Shown: positions 46,946-56,377, numbered from the stretch's first letter. The stretch: DNA of 64,000 nt from Oceanobacillus sojae (GCF_900162665.1 NZ_LT727809.1:183539-247538), one strand, 5' to 3'. Program-made: numbers and translations. The notes: a model not told the origin generated them from the letters alone.

Positions 46946-48013
46946 ATGAAGATGATTCGTAATATTATGATAATCATGATTATTGCACTCCTAATATTTA
47001 TTGTTATTAACCAGATAAATTCATCACCTAAAGAAATTGTAAGGGAAGTAACCACACATTTGACTGATGATGAAGATTCCATAGAATCCAAGGGGACAGC
47101 AGCAGAACTTCCTCAGATGAATTTAGAAGGCGATTTATATCAATGGATAGGAAAGACGTCAACAGAACTTACGGATGAGCTGGGAGAACCGGATAGAATT
47201 GATGTTAGTGCATATAATTATGAATGGTATGTATATAATAACTCGGAAAGCCAATATGGTATGTTTGGAGTTTTAGGAGATGAGGTTGTATCAGTTTATG
47301 CTATTGGAGAAGACTTGGAGATTTCGCCGATAGAATCAGGTGCAAGTTACGTAGAAATAGCAGATAAATTCCCTTTTTTAAGTGAAGTAGATTATTCTGA
47401 CGATAATTCTTCGTTTACTTTCCGATTAACAACAGAAGATCTTCAGATGAGACCTTTAGTCAAAATAAGTGATAATACATTTATTCAATTCTATTTTGAT
47501 ACATTTACAGAAACGCTTTCTTCAGTGAGAATTTCAACTGGAGACGCACTTTTACTACAGAGACCGTATGAAATTGAGTATCGGGGTGAACTGCCTGATC
47601 AGCCTGAATTCAGTGAGAAAGAGTGGGGAGAGATTCAGGAGGGAATGGAACAGCAAATTCTCGATATCTCTAATATTATGCGTTATCAGCGTGACCTTCC
47701 TCGTTTAGAGTGGGATGACCAAGTCAGTCTGGTTGCATATGATCACAGCAGAGACATGTATGAGAATGATTATTTTTCTCATGTCAGCTTAGAGGGAGAC
47801 GGGTTAAAAGAACGGCTGGAGGCAAGACAGGTTGCCTATGTTGCGGCTGGTGAAAATATCGCTGCCCAATATCCGGATGCCCCTGCCGCAATGGAGGGCT
47901 GGCTAAACAGTGAAAGTCACCGGGAAGCGTTATTAAGTGATGAATACAGCTACCTTGGAGTAGGGGTATATCGATTCTATTACACGCAGAACTTTTTAGG
48001 AAAACCATTCTAA
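46946..48013 (+). CDS. ylbC: CAP domain protein YlbC
   Basis: A 355-residue protein with an N-terminal membrane anchor or signal (about residues 5-24), a CAP-associated domain (about 60-200, starting with the WIGKTSTELTDELGEPDR block) and a C-terminal CAP/SCP domain (about 230-345) with AYDHSRDMYENDYFSH and AGENIA motifs. The domain is extracytoplasmic. Function is unknown; related proteins such as YkwD occur in Bacillus. GGGGG lies before the ATG. Synteny matches B. subtilis ylbC. Confidence 0.88.
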   Translation: MKMIRNIMIIMIIALLIFIVINQINSSPKEIVREVTTHLTDDEDSIESKGTAAELPQMNLEGDLYQWIGKTSTELTDELGEPDRIDVSAYNYEWYVYNNSESQYGMFGVLGDEVVSVYAIGEDLEISPIESGASYVEIADKFPFLSEVDYSDDNSSFTFRLTTEDLQMRPLVKISDNTFIQFYFDTFTETLSSVRISTGDALLLQRPYEIEYRGELPDQPEFSEKEWGEIQEGMEQQILDISNIMRYQRDLPRLEWDDQVSLVAYDHSRDMYENDYFSHVSLEGDGLKERLEARQVAYVAAGENIAAQYPDAPAAMEGWLNSESHREALLSDEYSYLGVGVYRFYYTQNFLGKPF

Positions 48014-48030
48014 TATACTTATTAGTAAAA

Positions 48031-48059
48031 GAAGCCACCAATTCTAGGGGGCTTTTTTT
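48031..48059 (+). terminator. Terminator after ylbC
   Basis: AGCC-CC pairs with GG-GGCT around a 7-nt loop, followed by seven Ts. The stem is short with one internal mismatch. Confidence 0.65.
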
Positions 48060-48061
48060 AG

Positions 48062-48165
48062 AGTAAGAAAGTATAAAATGCGGAGGATAACCGCTCCAAC
48101 AGGTTTCATGGGATGAGTAATCTTAGGCCCCAGGACGTTGCGAACTTAACCGGACTCCCTTTTTT
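48062..48165. repeat. Partial copy of the 57.7-kb MITE-like repeat
   Basis: GTAAGAAAGTATA at 48063-48075, CGCTCCAAC at 48092-48100 and GGTTTCATGGG soon after match the left half of the 57709-57868 element in order and spacing. The right end with the TTGGTTTTTCTTA motif is missing, so it is a truncated or diverged copy. Confidence 0.5.
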
Positions 48166-48245
48166 ATTCTGAGCCGTAAGCACATTTTTAAGCAATTTAC
48201 ATAGGTTATTGTAGGAAGTTGTAATAAAAAAAGGACGGTGAGAGA

Positions 48246-48650
48246 ATGAATCAATTACATCCCAGTGTTGCAGCATTTAAAAACTTTGTGAATCGCCATC
48301 CTAAATTGTTGGAGGAAATCAGAAAAAGTGGCAGGGGATGGCAGGAATTTTATGAGAAGTGGGCAATTTTAGATGAAGATGATCCTTTTTGGAAAGAATA
48401 TAAAATCAAAGAACCCGATACTGATACACAACCGAAAAATCAAGAAAGTAAAAAAAGCAAGAAAACAGACCACTCTGATCTTATCCGGCAGATTATGGAT
48501 TACACACAAAATCTAGATACAGAAAAGGTACAAGGACAAATTGAGCAGTTAAGTAAAGCTATTGGAACTGTACAGGAAATGATTGGTGATATTAAAAAGC
48601 CTTCTGCTGCTAAGGTGCCCAAGGCTCCTTTTTCATTAAGAAAAGATTAG
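48246..48650 (+). CDS. ylbD: YlbD family coat-like protein
   Basis: A 134-residue protein of the YlbD family, annotated in Bacillus as a putative spore coat protein. The N-terminal block LHPSVAAFKNFVNRHPKLL and RKSGRGWQEFYEKWAILDEDD near 27 are characteristic. A charged linker and a C-terminal helix (QIMDYTQNLDTEKVQGQI) follow. No signal peptide. It forms a pair with ylbE, 10 nt downstream. A role in sporulation is family-based, not visible here. Confidence 0.88.
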   Translation: MNQLHPSVAAFKNFVNRHPKLLEEIRKSGRGWQEFYEKWAILDEDDPFWKEYKIKEPDTDTQPKNQESKKSKKTDHSDLIRQIMDYTQNLDTEKVQGQIEQLSKAIGTVQEMIGDIKKPSAAKVPKAPFSLRKD

Positions 48651-48660
48651 AGGGGATAAA

Positions 48661-48894
48661 ATGGATAATGAAGTAATTACTTATCTTAAACAAAATCCAG
48701 ATATTGCAGAATTTGTCCGGTATCATCCAATATGGTATCGTTATTTGATGCGGGATCCTGATCGGCTTACGGAATTAAAAAAAGAAGCAAAGAAATTTTA
48801 TGGAAAAACATTTCCCCAAAAAGTAAATACCTTCTCGAACCAATTACAAATGGTAAGAATGTTTGCAGAGATGGCTAAATCAATGAAGGATTAA
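48661..48894 (+). CDS. ylbE: YlbE-like protein
   Basis: A 77-residue protein with the YlbE blocks YLKQNPDIAEFVRYHPIWYR (near 8) and LMRDPDRL, then a basic and helical C-terminus. The function is unknown. It has AGAGGGG just before the ATG and follows ylbD closely, so the two are likely cotranscribed, as in B. subtilis. Confidence 0.88.
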   Translation: MDNEVITYLKQNPDIAEFVRYHPIWYRYLMRDPDRLTELKKEAKKFYGKTFPQKVNTFSNQLQMVRMFAEMAKSMKD

Positions 48895-49069
48895 AGTCGC
48901 CTCTGTTTTCTTTCAAATCATAAAATGGTATGATAAAAAGGATAACTATTAAAAATTAATGATGCAGCCAAGCTGAATAACATCTAATTTAATAGTTAAT
49001 GGCATAAACCTTACTTAAGAGATATTCTCTTTTTATTACATGCATTAATTTGTTCGTGGAGGTGTGAAA

Positions 49070-49507
49070 ATGATTGCTACAATGGAATATGTAGATATAT
49101 TGGATGAATCGGAACTTGTTGGAAAAATGATTTTACAATCCGATGTAATGGAGCAATATCAATCAGCAAAGAAAGCATTGGATGAAGATAAGGAAGCGCA
49201 GAATCTAATTAGGACATTTGCAGATGTCAAAGAGCATTATGAAGACGTGCAGCGGTTCGGCAGGTATCATCCGGATTATTATGATATTATGAAGCAGGTG
49301 CGTTCCAAAAAGCGTGATATGGATATGCATGATAAAGTAGCGGCTTTTAAAATTGCTGAAAGAAATCTGCAAAAACTTTTGGATGAAATTAGCCAGTTTG
49401 TAGCTGAGAGTGTCAGTGAGCAGATTAAAGCACCTAAAGATGGTGCAGCATTGACAGACAGCGGGTGCGGCTGCGGCAGCGGCGGAGCTTGCGGCTGTGC
49501 ATCATAA
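49070..49507 (+). CDS. ylbF: RicF/YlbF regulator with Cys-rich tail
   Basis: YlbF (RicF) works with YmcA and YaaT in the Ric complex, which stimulates competence, sporulation and biofilm formation and assists RNase Y. The 145-residue helical protein ends in a motif with Cys133, Cys135, Cys141 and Cys143 (GCGCGSGGACGC). In B. subtilis the Ric complex holds Fe-S clusters and C-terminal cysteines of YlbF are implicated. I chose the ATG at 49070, 7 nt after GGAGG, over the GTG at 49064. ylbG follows after 20 nt. Confidence 0.92.
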   Translation: MIATMEYVDILDESELVGKMILQSDVMEQYQSAKKALDEDKEAQNLIRTFADVKEHYEDVQRFGRYHPDYYDIMKQVRSKKRDMDMHDKVAAFKIAERNLQKLLDEISQFVAESVSEQIKAPKDGAALTDSGCGCGSGGACGCAS

Positions 49508-49527
49508 ATAAAAGGGAGGATGGCAGT

Positions 49528-49800
49528 ATGGTAGAAAGACAGGGAATTGTTGTCTGGTTTCAGCATATGAAAAATGTCAGACAGCTAAAAAAACATGGTC
49601 ACCTTATTCATGTTTCTAAAAAACATCGATATGCGGTTATTTATGTTAATCGTGAGGATATGGATGCGATCGAGAAAAAGTTTAATCAGTTTGCTTTTGT
49701 TTCTAAAGTGGAACGATCCCAGAAGCCATTTATTCCGACAAACTATGAGAATGCAAAACCGGATAAAGCGAAGCAATATGATTATAAAATGGGAATTTAA
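49528..49800 (+). CDS. ylbG: YlbG family protein (DUF2129)
   Basis: A 90-residue basic cytosolic protein of the DUF2129 family, function unknown. The N-terminal RQGIVVWFQHMKNVRQLKKH and central RYAVIYVNREDMD blocks are diagnostic. AGGGAGG lies upstream of the ATG at 49528. The frame can be extended upstream into ylbF, but that lacks a start signal. It is likely cotranscribed with ylbF and ends at the next terminator. Confidence 0.92.
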   Translation: MVERQGIVVWFQHMKNVRQLKKHGHLIHVSKKHRYAVIYVNREDMDAIEKKFNQFAFVSKVERSQKPFIPTNYENAKPDKAKQYDYKMGI

Positions 49801-50143
49801 TCAGAATGGACAGCTTGTTTCTTTATTTTTTAAAATAGAAGACTTACAGCCGGCTGCACTTGTATAAATTGTATATAAAAATAAAAAAACCTGCAGTCAA
49901 AACTACTGCAGGTGCTTTTATTTTTAAATAAAAATAAAAGGCTAAAGGGAGAGGAGAAACCGGATGAAGAGCTTATGGGGAAGAATAAGCCTTCTTCCGT
50001 TTCAACTAAATCATGTTTAGCTGAATCATTATATTATTATAGACAAAGCAAAAAATAATATACATATCAAAATAAAATAATTTGCTAAAGCTGAGAATCG
50101 TGGTAGACTATTGACGAGCCAAAAAGAGCTGAGGTGACCTGGA
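49801..50143. other. Spacer between ylbG and rsmD
   Basis: The spacer contains the ylbG terminator and about 220 bp of AT-rich DNA that should carry the rsmD-coaD promoter. A 90-codon frame overlapping ylbG in another phase is a shadow. No other structure was seen. Confidence 0.4.
49887..49925 (+). terminator. Terminator after ylbG
   Basis: AACCTGCAGT pairs with ACTGCAGGT around seven bases, followed by GCTTTTATTTTT. Confidence 0.85.
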
Positions 50144-50713
50144 GTGCGTGTAATAGCTGGAATACATAAGGGAAGAGGGCTAAAAAGTGTTGCTGGCGAA
50201 TCTACAAGACCGACTACTGATAAAGTGAAAGAAGCTGTATTTCAAATAATGGGCCCTTTTTTTTCAGGTGGATCCGGATTAGATTTATTTGCTGGAAGCG
50301 GATCACTTGGAATTGAAGCGTTGAGCAGAGAGATGTCTAAGGTGATTTTTGTAGACAAGCATCCAAAGGCAGTACAAACCATTAAAGAGAATTTGAAAAC
50401 GCTAAAACTGGAAAAGCAGGCAGAAGTATATCGAAATGATGCACAGCGAGCTTTAAAGGCAATCTCTAAACGTGAATTGCAATTCGATTTAGTACTTCTG
50501 GACCCGCCATATAAAAATAAAGACTATTTAAAATTACTTGATTATCTTCTCGATAACCAAATGCTTAAAGAGAATGCAATTGTGTATTGTGAGCATGATA
50601 AGTCTAACATGCTGCCAAATGCGTATAAATCTTTAAAAGCAATTAAACAAGCGGATTATGGCGGTTTAGTTCAAGTTACTATTTACCAAATCGAGGAAAG
50701 CGAGGAAGCGTGA
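50144..50713 (+). CDS. rsmD: 16S rRNA guanine-N2 methyltransferase RsmD (YlbH)
   Basis: RsmD methylates the exocyclic amine of G966 (E. coli numbering) in 16S rRNA. The 189-residue protein has the N-terminal RVIAGIHKGRGL block, SAM motif LDLFAGSGSLGIEALSR near 46 and the catalytic DPPY in LVLLDPPYKNKDY near 124. The GTG start follows GAGGTGACCTGGA. coaD starts 3 nt after its stop, a pairing conserved in many Firmicutes. Confidence 0.94.
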   Translation: MRVIAGIHKGRGLKSVAGESTRPTTDKVKEAVFQIMGPFFSGGSGLDLFAGSGSLGIEALSREMSKVIFVDKHPKAVQTIKENLKTLKLEKQAEVYRNDAQRALKAISKRELQFDLVLLDPPYKNKDYLKLLDYLLDNQMLKENAIVYCEHDKSNMLPNAYKSLKAIKQADYGGLVQVTIYQIEESEEA

Positions 50714-51196
<483 letters not shown>

Positions 51197-51235
51197 AAAA
51201 GTTGGATGCATGATTTCTGTTTATTACATATAATT

Positions 51236-51322
51236 GTGTGTTCAAAAAGTAGCTAAATTAGAAGCAAGAAGGTCAACGCAGAGATTCGCCGCTAATCATT
51301 TGGGAACTTTTTGAACATCCTC
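51236..51322. repeat. Short inverted-repeat element, TTCAAAAAGT family, copy 2
   Basis: TGTGTTCAAAAAGT at the left is inverted as ACTTTTTGAACATCC at the right. The ends match the 17418-17544 element; the inside is shorter and loosely similar. It lies just after coaD and, read as RNA, forms a terminal stem of about 11 bp. Confidence 0.6.
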
Positions 51323-51394
51323 TATAAGCTAAAACTTACTGACCTGAAAAAATTGCAATTCATACAGTAGTTATATTTATTCATGTTTTACAAT

Positions 51395-51426
51395 GAAGAG
51401 AGCCTGATTTATCGGGCTCTCTTTTG
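51395..51426. terminator. Terminator between coaD and ylbJ
   Basis: AAGAGAGCC-G pairs with CGGGCTCTCTT around six bases with a T tail. It lies just past the ylbJ stop on the minus strand and may end both transcripts. Confidence 0.82.
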
Positions 51427-51445
51427 GTGTATAGTACGAATATAA

Positions 51446-52654
51446 TTATGTCTTTTTTATTTTATAGATAATAATAAAGATAGCTGCTGCCAAACTTAAG
51501 ATAGTTATTGACGGGCCAATATTCTGTAAAAAATAGTAAGTATTCATCCAAATGGAGGAATCTTGTATTGTGGCAGCAGGAATTTCATTAGAGTTGATAA
51601 CGATTCGATCGAGATACAGTGGTTTGTATAATAAAATAGTTAAAATAACAGCGATTGTGCCATGTAAAAGACGGGCTAAAAAATATGGGTAGAAGCGGAT
51701 ATCCGTCTTCGCTAAAATACTGGCAACCTGTGCTTGTATGGATAAACCGTTAAATCCAAGGATGAAGCTGATTAAAATTGCTTTTTGCAATAATGAATCA
51801 GTTGTTACTTGAGATATTAAGTTTGATCCAACAGTAATTTCGAATAATCCTGATATAAATGGAAGTCCCAATTCTTTTGGCATTTCAAAAATAGGAAGAA
51901 CTGGTTCAATAAAAGCTGCGATAATCGGTGTTATATCCATCAGAAAAAGAAGTTTAATCAATACAGAAAATAAAATAATAAAACCGCCGACCATAACAAG
52001 TGTCTGGATTGAATTTAATACGGCATCTCCTAATATTTCGCCGAAGGGGCGTGTATTCTTTAAACGGTTTCGATGCATTTCTTGAAATGCTCTTTTCAGT
52101 GAAAATGAATATCTTTTTTTCTTGGTCAAGTGCTGTTCCTGTTTCTTTCCATGAAAACGCATGATGACCCCGACTATAGTGTTTGCTGAATAATGACAAA
52201 TTGCCAGAAGTAAACCCAGTTTAATGTTATAAAAAAAACCGGCAGAAATAGCTCCGAATATAAAGAGCGGACTTGAATTATTTGTGAAGGATACCAGTCT
52301 TTCTGCCTCTATCTGTGTTACTTGTTTTTCTTCCCGGAGCCGAGCTGCTATTTTTGCTCCTGTCGGATAACCGCTTGCCATACCCATGATCCATCCAAAA
52401 CTGCCGGCGCCGGGTATATTAAATAATGGCCTCATAATCGGTTCAAATAAAACACCTAAAAATTTAACAACTCCGAATGCTAACAATAGTTCAGCAGTTA
52501 TAAAAAATGGTAACAGTGACGGAAAAACAACCTCCCACCACATATTTAATCCGCGGATAGCTGCCTCTAATGCCTGATCCGGAAATCGTATTAAACTGAG
52601 GCATAAAAAAATTGATATGCCAGCATAACCGAGTGTTTTTAGTTTTTGCTTCAA
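51446..52654 (-). CDS. ylbJ: Sporulation integral membrane protein YlbJ
   Basis: A 402-residue membrane protein with about eight to ten helices and two nucleoside-transporter-like Gate domains (about 45-155 and 235-340). The blocks MWWEVVFPSLLPFFITAELLL (near 39, abbreviated to its core WWEVVFPSLLPFF), GYPTGAKIAARL near 95 and FTNNSSPLFIFGA near 122 are diagnostic. In B. subtilis ylbJ is a sporulation gene needed for heat-resistant spores. It is transcribed away from ylbL. ylbK, which lies between them in B. subtilis, is absent. Confidence 0.9.
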   Translation of the reverse strand: MKQKLKTLGYAGISIFLCLSLIRFPDQALEAAIRGLNMWWEVVFPSLLPFFITAELLLAFGVVKFLGVLFEPIMRPLFNIPGAGSFGWIMGMASGYPTGAKIAARLREEKQVTQIEAERLVSFTNNSSPLFIFGAISAGFFYNIKLGLLLAICHYSANTIVGVIMRFHGKKQEQHLTKKKRYSFSLKRAFQEMHRNRLKNTRPFGEILGDAVLNSIQTLVMVGGFIILFSVLIKLLFLMDITPIIAAFIEPVLPIFEMPKELGLPFISGLFEITVGSNLISQVTTDSLLQKAILISFILGFNGLSIQAQVASILAKTDIRFYPYFLARLLHGTIAVILTILLYKPLYLDRIVINSNEIPAATIQDSSIWMNTYYFLQNIGPSITILSLAAAIFIIIYKIKKT

Positions 52655-52882
52655 TCTGATGTCCCCCTATTAGAAAGAAAGCGCCATTATGTTGCCTGTA
52701 CTTTCTGTAATGAAGTATCTACTCTGTACAATTATTGTGGGAAGTAGTAGAATAATGCTAGCTTGTCCGATGTATAATGTTGATAAAATAAAATTGTTAT
52801 ATAAGATATATATACGCGAATACCATATAAAAATATGCCATAGATATATTTTTAGTAAAGATGCCGGGAAGGGGAATAACAC

Positions 52883-53908
52883 GTGTTTCGTTTATCAAAA
52901 AAAAGAATTATAGGTTTATTAGCAGTTGTGTTGGTTGTTTATTTTTTAGGAGTTTATCAATTACCGTATTATATACAAAAACCAGGCGGAGCTGACCCGT
53001 TAGATCCAATTGTAGAGGTAGAAGACAGCTATCCAAGCGAAGGTGATATGCATTTAGTAACAGTCAGTGGAATGCAGGCGACACCCGTTTTGTATGCTGC
53101 TGCTTTATTATTACCGCATCATGATATTCTGCCGTTAGATCAGGTCTTCCCGGAAGGAATGACTCAGGAAGACTATATGGCTGCACAGCTCCAAGTGATG
53201 GAAAGCTCACAGCAAGCTGCAACAGTGGTTGCTTATGAAGCGGCTGATAAAGATATAGATATTTCATATAATGGTGTATATGTAGTGGCGGCGGTAGAAG
53301 GGCTGCCTGCAGAAGGTAAATTAGAAAGCGGCGACCGTATTACTGGAATTGATGATACAGAAGTTCATGAATCTCAGGATTTGATTAATTATATTGACGG
53401 GAAAGAAGCGGGCGATACTGTAACTGTTATGTATGAACGGGATGATGAAGAGCATACAGCAGATCTGGAGTTAGAACCGTTAGATGATGAAGGCAGCCGT
53501 ATGGGGATTGGAATTAATCTTGTGACAGACCGGGGAGTTACGGTAAATCCAAAAATTCATTTTTCCAGCGGCAGTATCGGCGGTCCAAGTGCAGGGCTTA
53601 TGTTTTCATTAGAGATTTATGATCAGTTGGTAGAAGAAGACTTAACAGATGGTAAACAAATCGGTGGAACTGGTGAAATTGATTATGAAGGAAATGTTGG
53701 CCGAATTGGCGGAGTGGACAAAAAAGTGGTGGCATCTGACAAAGAGGGTGTGGACATTTTCTTCGCTCCAAATGAAGGAGGACGCGAAGACTCAAATTAC
53801 CAAGTGGCGGTTGAGACTGCCGAAAGTATAGGAACAGACATGGAAATCGTTCCAGTGGATACTTTTGAAGATGCGGTAGAGTATTTAGAAAGTATTGCTG
53901 ATGAATAA
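52883..53908 (+). CDS. ylbL: YlbL: PDZ and Lon-like S16 protease domain protein
   Basis: A membrane-anchored protein of 341 residues: one N-terminal helix (about 8-26), a PDZ domain (about 125-205, VAAVEGLPAEGKLESGD) and a C-terminal Lon-type S16 proteolytic domain with catalytic Ser in GGPSAGLMF (near 235) and Lys in DKKVVAS (near 279). The active site faces outward. In B. subtilis YlbL degrades the cell-division inhibitor YneA. The GTG start follows GGAAGGGG. An acidic surface composition is evident. Confidence 0.93.
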   Translation: MFRLSKKRIIGLLAVVLVVYFLGVYQLPYYIQKPGGADPLDPIVEVEDSYPSEGDMHLVTVSGMQATPVLYAAALLLPHHDILPLDQVFPEGMTQEDYMAAQLQVMESSQQAATVVAYEAADKDIDISYNGVYVVAAVEGLPAEGKLESGDRITGIDDTEVHESQDLINYIDGKEAGDTVTVMYERDDEEHTADLELEPLDDEGSRMGIGINLVTDRGVTVNPKIHFSSGSIGGPSAGLMFSLEIYDQLVEEDLTDGKQIGGTGEIDYEGNVGRIGGVDKKVVASDKEGVDIFFAPNEGGREDSNYQVAVETAESIGTDMEIVPVDTFEDAVEYLESIADE

Positions 53909-53911
53909 AAT

Positions 53912-53961
53912 AAAAAGGATTTCTGTATCACATATCGGTAGTGATGCGGAAATCCTTTTTT
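53912..53961 (+). terminator. Terminator after ylbL
   Basis: AAAAAGGATTTC-G-ATCAC pairs with GTGAT-C-GAAATCCTTTTT around a 9-nt loop, next to the ylbL stop. Confidence 0.9.
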
Positions 53962-54084
53962 GTGCCGATTTACTTATTTTAAAAATGGGGCAGTTATCAG
54001 TCTCTTTTTTAATACTGCTGGTTTTAATCCGGATGTAATTCCTCTAATATCAAGTGTTTCTGCCGTTTCATCCAATGAGAGAAG

Positions 54085-54159
54085 AACGAAAATTCTTGCT
54101 GAAAGGATTTCACTTTATAATTATCGGGGATTTAATTTCCTGTAAGAAGAATTTTCGTT
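54085..54159 (-). other. Perfect 13-bp inverted repeat across the ylbM 3' end
   Basis: AACGAAAATTCTT at 54085-54097 is exactly inverted at 54147-54159. The arms bracket the last codons of ylbM and its stop. It may act as a weak terminator or mRNA 3'-end structure, although no clear U tract follows on the minus strand. Confidence 0.45.
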
Positions 54160-55315
54160 GTTTACTGCCGGGCAAGACACTGTAATATGCTTTGGCAGCT
54201 CTTTCTTCTATTTGCAGGGATGGATGCTGTATTTGATTGATTTTTGTAATAAATGGCAGCTCAGCTTGTTTTTTCTGCTGATTTAGATAAGCCTGTCCGG
54301 TTTTATTCATAGCAAGAATCCGTATGTAACCTACATTATTTGCAAGAATATTTTCTTCTTTTTTTGTATTCGTTAGAATATGCACAAATATACGCTGAAG
54401 CCTGGTCCATGTATACCGTTTTGTTTTTAAAGCGGTCATCCATTCTTGAAAAGATGAAGCGTTTGAAGCGGTACGTACGATTCGATGCTCAAGTCCCTCC
54501 ACAATACCTTCTATTTGTCTTAGTTCTGTTATAGTCATCGTTTCCACACGGTATTTTAAAAAAGGAAAATATAACTCCCAATCGTGCCAGCAGCCTGCCT
54601 CATATTTGTAACTTTGTAAAATATCTAAAGTAGCTGCCGGCATTGTTTCTGCAGCCGATTCAGATGCAGAAGGATTTTTAAGAACTTCTTTACGGATACT
54701 TGTTGCGCTGGCAATGTTCCCTGTGATTGCAGTATCATGATAATTATTCTGAATCCGTTTAATTGTAACAGGCTTTATAGGGTACTTAGCGTCTTTAATT
54801 GCCTGAACGTAACTTAAACCTAATATATTGTTCGGTTTGGACACATCAAGTATATCAGAAATGCCAAAAATACTTTGATAAGCTTTTGTTGCTGCATCAG
54901 GGTATGCGTGCCCCTCATTTAAGTATGTTTTCACGTAGGTTTCATATTGATCATGATATTGCTTTTTAAGCAGATAAGCATCTGAAAAAGAATGGATATT
55001 CCCCGATTCACTGCCAAAGCATATTGAATTTACTCCCGTATGATAGAGGATGTCAATTGCTCCTTTGGCAAAATAATCACTATACTGAACAGCATAAACA
55101 TAAGGCAGTTCTATAACCAGATCTACTCCTCCAATAATTGCTGCTTTGGCCCGGCTATATTTATCCATAATAGCCGGCTCGCCACGCTGTAAAAAGTTCC
55201 CGCTCATTACAGCAACAACACAATCAGCATTTGTTTTTTCTTTTGCTTGTTTTAAATGGTATTGATGCCCATAATGGAAAGGATTATATTCTACAACTAA
55301 ACCGCAAGCTTTCAT
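54110..55315 (-). CDS. tmcAL: tRNA(Met) cytidine acetate ligase (YlbM)
   Basis: TmcAL forms N4-acetylcytidine at the wobble base of elongator tRNA-Met, using acetate and ATP. The 401-residue protein starts with the nucleotidyltransferase-like blocks GLVVEYNPFHYGHQYHL (near 5) and VMSGNFLQRGEPAIMDKYSRA (near 36, core SGNFLQRGEP), followed by an FGSESG block near 97 and a central RKEV region. The ATG is the first codon of the conserved domain and has GAGGTGAG upstream. Transcribed away from ylbN. Confidence 0.93.
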   Translation of the reverse strand: MKACGLVVEYNPFHYGHQYHLKQAKEKTNADCVVAVMSGNFLQRGEPAIMDKYSRAKAAIIGGVDLVIELPYVYAVQYSDYFAKGAIDILYHTGVNSICFGSESGNIHSFSDAYLLKKQYHDQYETYVKTYLNEGHAYPDAATKAYQSIFGISDILDVSKPNNILGLSYVQAIKDAKYPIKPVTIKRIQNNYHDTAITGNIASATSIRKEVLKNPSASESAAETMPAATLDILQSYKYEAGCWHDWELYFPFLKYRVETMTITELRQIEGIVEGLEHRIVRTASNASSFQEWMTALKTKRYTWTRLQRIFVHILTNTKKEENILANNVGYIRILAMNKTGQAYLNQQKKQAELPFITKINQIQHPSLQIEERAAKAYYSVLPGSKQRKFFLQEIKSPIIIK

Positions 55316-55627
55316 ACACTCACCTCTATTTTTAAGTAATTCTATTTTAACATATTTATAGCTGTAAACAGATTTTCGATAATATATGTATTATGTTTGG
55401 ATATTCATCTGTAAAAAGGTTATAATTTCTTACATATTGAGCATTAAAATAATAGCAGGAATAATAATAAAAGCAAAAGAATGATATAAGAGAAAAATGC
55501 TGCCAAAATGATTGTAACGGATGTTTTCTGCTTCTTTTGTCAGGTAATACTCCTTCTGTAAAGAAAATATATTGACAAACGTGGCATTTTCTTTTATCAT
55601 TTATCTTGTTGCCTAGAGGTGATTTTA
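55316..55627. other. Divergent spacer between tmcAL and ylbN
   Basis: A 312-bp spacer that carries the ylbN-rpmF promoter at its right end. A 94-codon minus-strand frame crossing it is low-complexity and unsupported. No repeat was seen. Confidence 0.4.
55572..55600 (+). promoter_or_regulatory. SigA-type promoter of ylbN-rpmF
   Basis: A perfect TTGACA (55572-55577) and TATCAT (55595-55600) are 17 bp apart and 27 nt before the ylbN ATG. Confidence 0.75.
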
Positions 55628-56158
55628 ATGAAATTAACAATTAATCAGATTAGAAAAGGTTCCGTAAATGAGCCGTATTTCTTTGATGGCCAAGCAGATG
55701 TGACAGAACTGGAAATGATGAATAATGATATTCGTAAAATTTCTCCAGTGCATGTGACAGGGCAAGTAACCATGCATGGTGAAGAGTTCTATGTGAGCTT
55801 TCATTTAAATGGAGAAATGACACTCCCTTGTGCCCGTACATTGGTGGACGTTCCTTATCCGTTTGAAATAGATGCAAACGAGGTTTTTTCTGCATCTGCT
55901 TATTATGGAAGAGAAGAACAGGAACAAGAAATTCATCCAATTCAGGGAGAAGTTCTTGACTTAACACCATATATCAAGGAAAATATATTATTGGAAATTC
56001 CATTCCGCGTTTTTGCTGATAACGCTGATTCGGATGAGGCAGCTCCTTCTAGCGGGAAGGACTGGGAATTTGTATCTGAAACTAAGGAAGAGAAGTCCAT
56101 CGATCCAAGACTAAAAAAATTGGAATCTCTCCTTAATAATAAGCCGAAAGAAAAATAA
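55628..56158 (+). CDS. ylbN: YceD/DUF177 family protein YlbN
   Basis: A 176-residue acidic protein of the YceD/DUF177 family, nearly always encoded just before rpmF. It is linked to 23S rRNA or ribosome assembly in plants and bacteria, though the exact role in Bacillus is unsettled. Blocks visible are GQVTMHGEEFYVSFHLNGEM near 42 (core), CARTLVDV near 67 and LDLTPYIKENILLEIP near 114. The ATG at 55628 follows GAGGTG; the GTG within that site is not used. Confidence 0.9.
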   Translation: MKLTINQIRKGSVNEPYFFDGQADVTELEMMNNDIRKISPVHVTGQVTMHGEEFYVSFHLNGEMTLPCARTLVDVPYPFEIDANEVFSASAYYGREEQEQEIHPIQGEVLDLTPYIKENILLEIPFRVFADNADSDEAAPSSGKDWEFVSETKEEKSIDPRLKKLESLLNNKPKEK

Positions 56159-56203
56159 GAATCTGATTCAAGTTTTACTTTCATTTTGAAGGAGGTGTAA
56201 GTC

Positions 56204-56377
56204 ATGGCAGTACCTAAAAGAAGAACTTCCAAAAAAGTAAAAAACCAACGCCGTACGCATAAAAAATTACACGTACCTGGTATGGTAGAATGCTCTAACT
56301 GTGGTGAATTAACAAAACCTCATCATGTTTGCAAATCTTGCGGACATTATGATGGAAAAGAAGTTGTAAGTAACTAA
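56204..56377 (+). CDS. rpmF: 50S ribosomal protein L32
   Basis: A 57-residue zinc-binding L32. It starts [19 protein letters not shown] and carries two CxxC pairs (CSNC near 30 and CKSC near 43), so it is the zinc-containing form. GGAGGTG lies upstream of the ATG. It is below a 60-residue ORF cutoff and easy to miss. It follows ylbN by 45 nt and ends at its own terminator. Confidence 0.97.
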   Translation: MAVPKRRTSKKVKNQRRTHKKLHVPGMVECSNCGELTKPHHVCKSCGHYDGKEVVSN

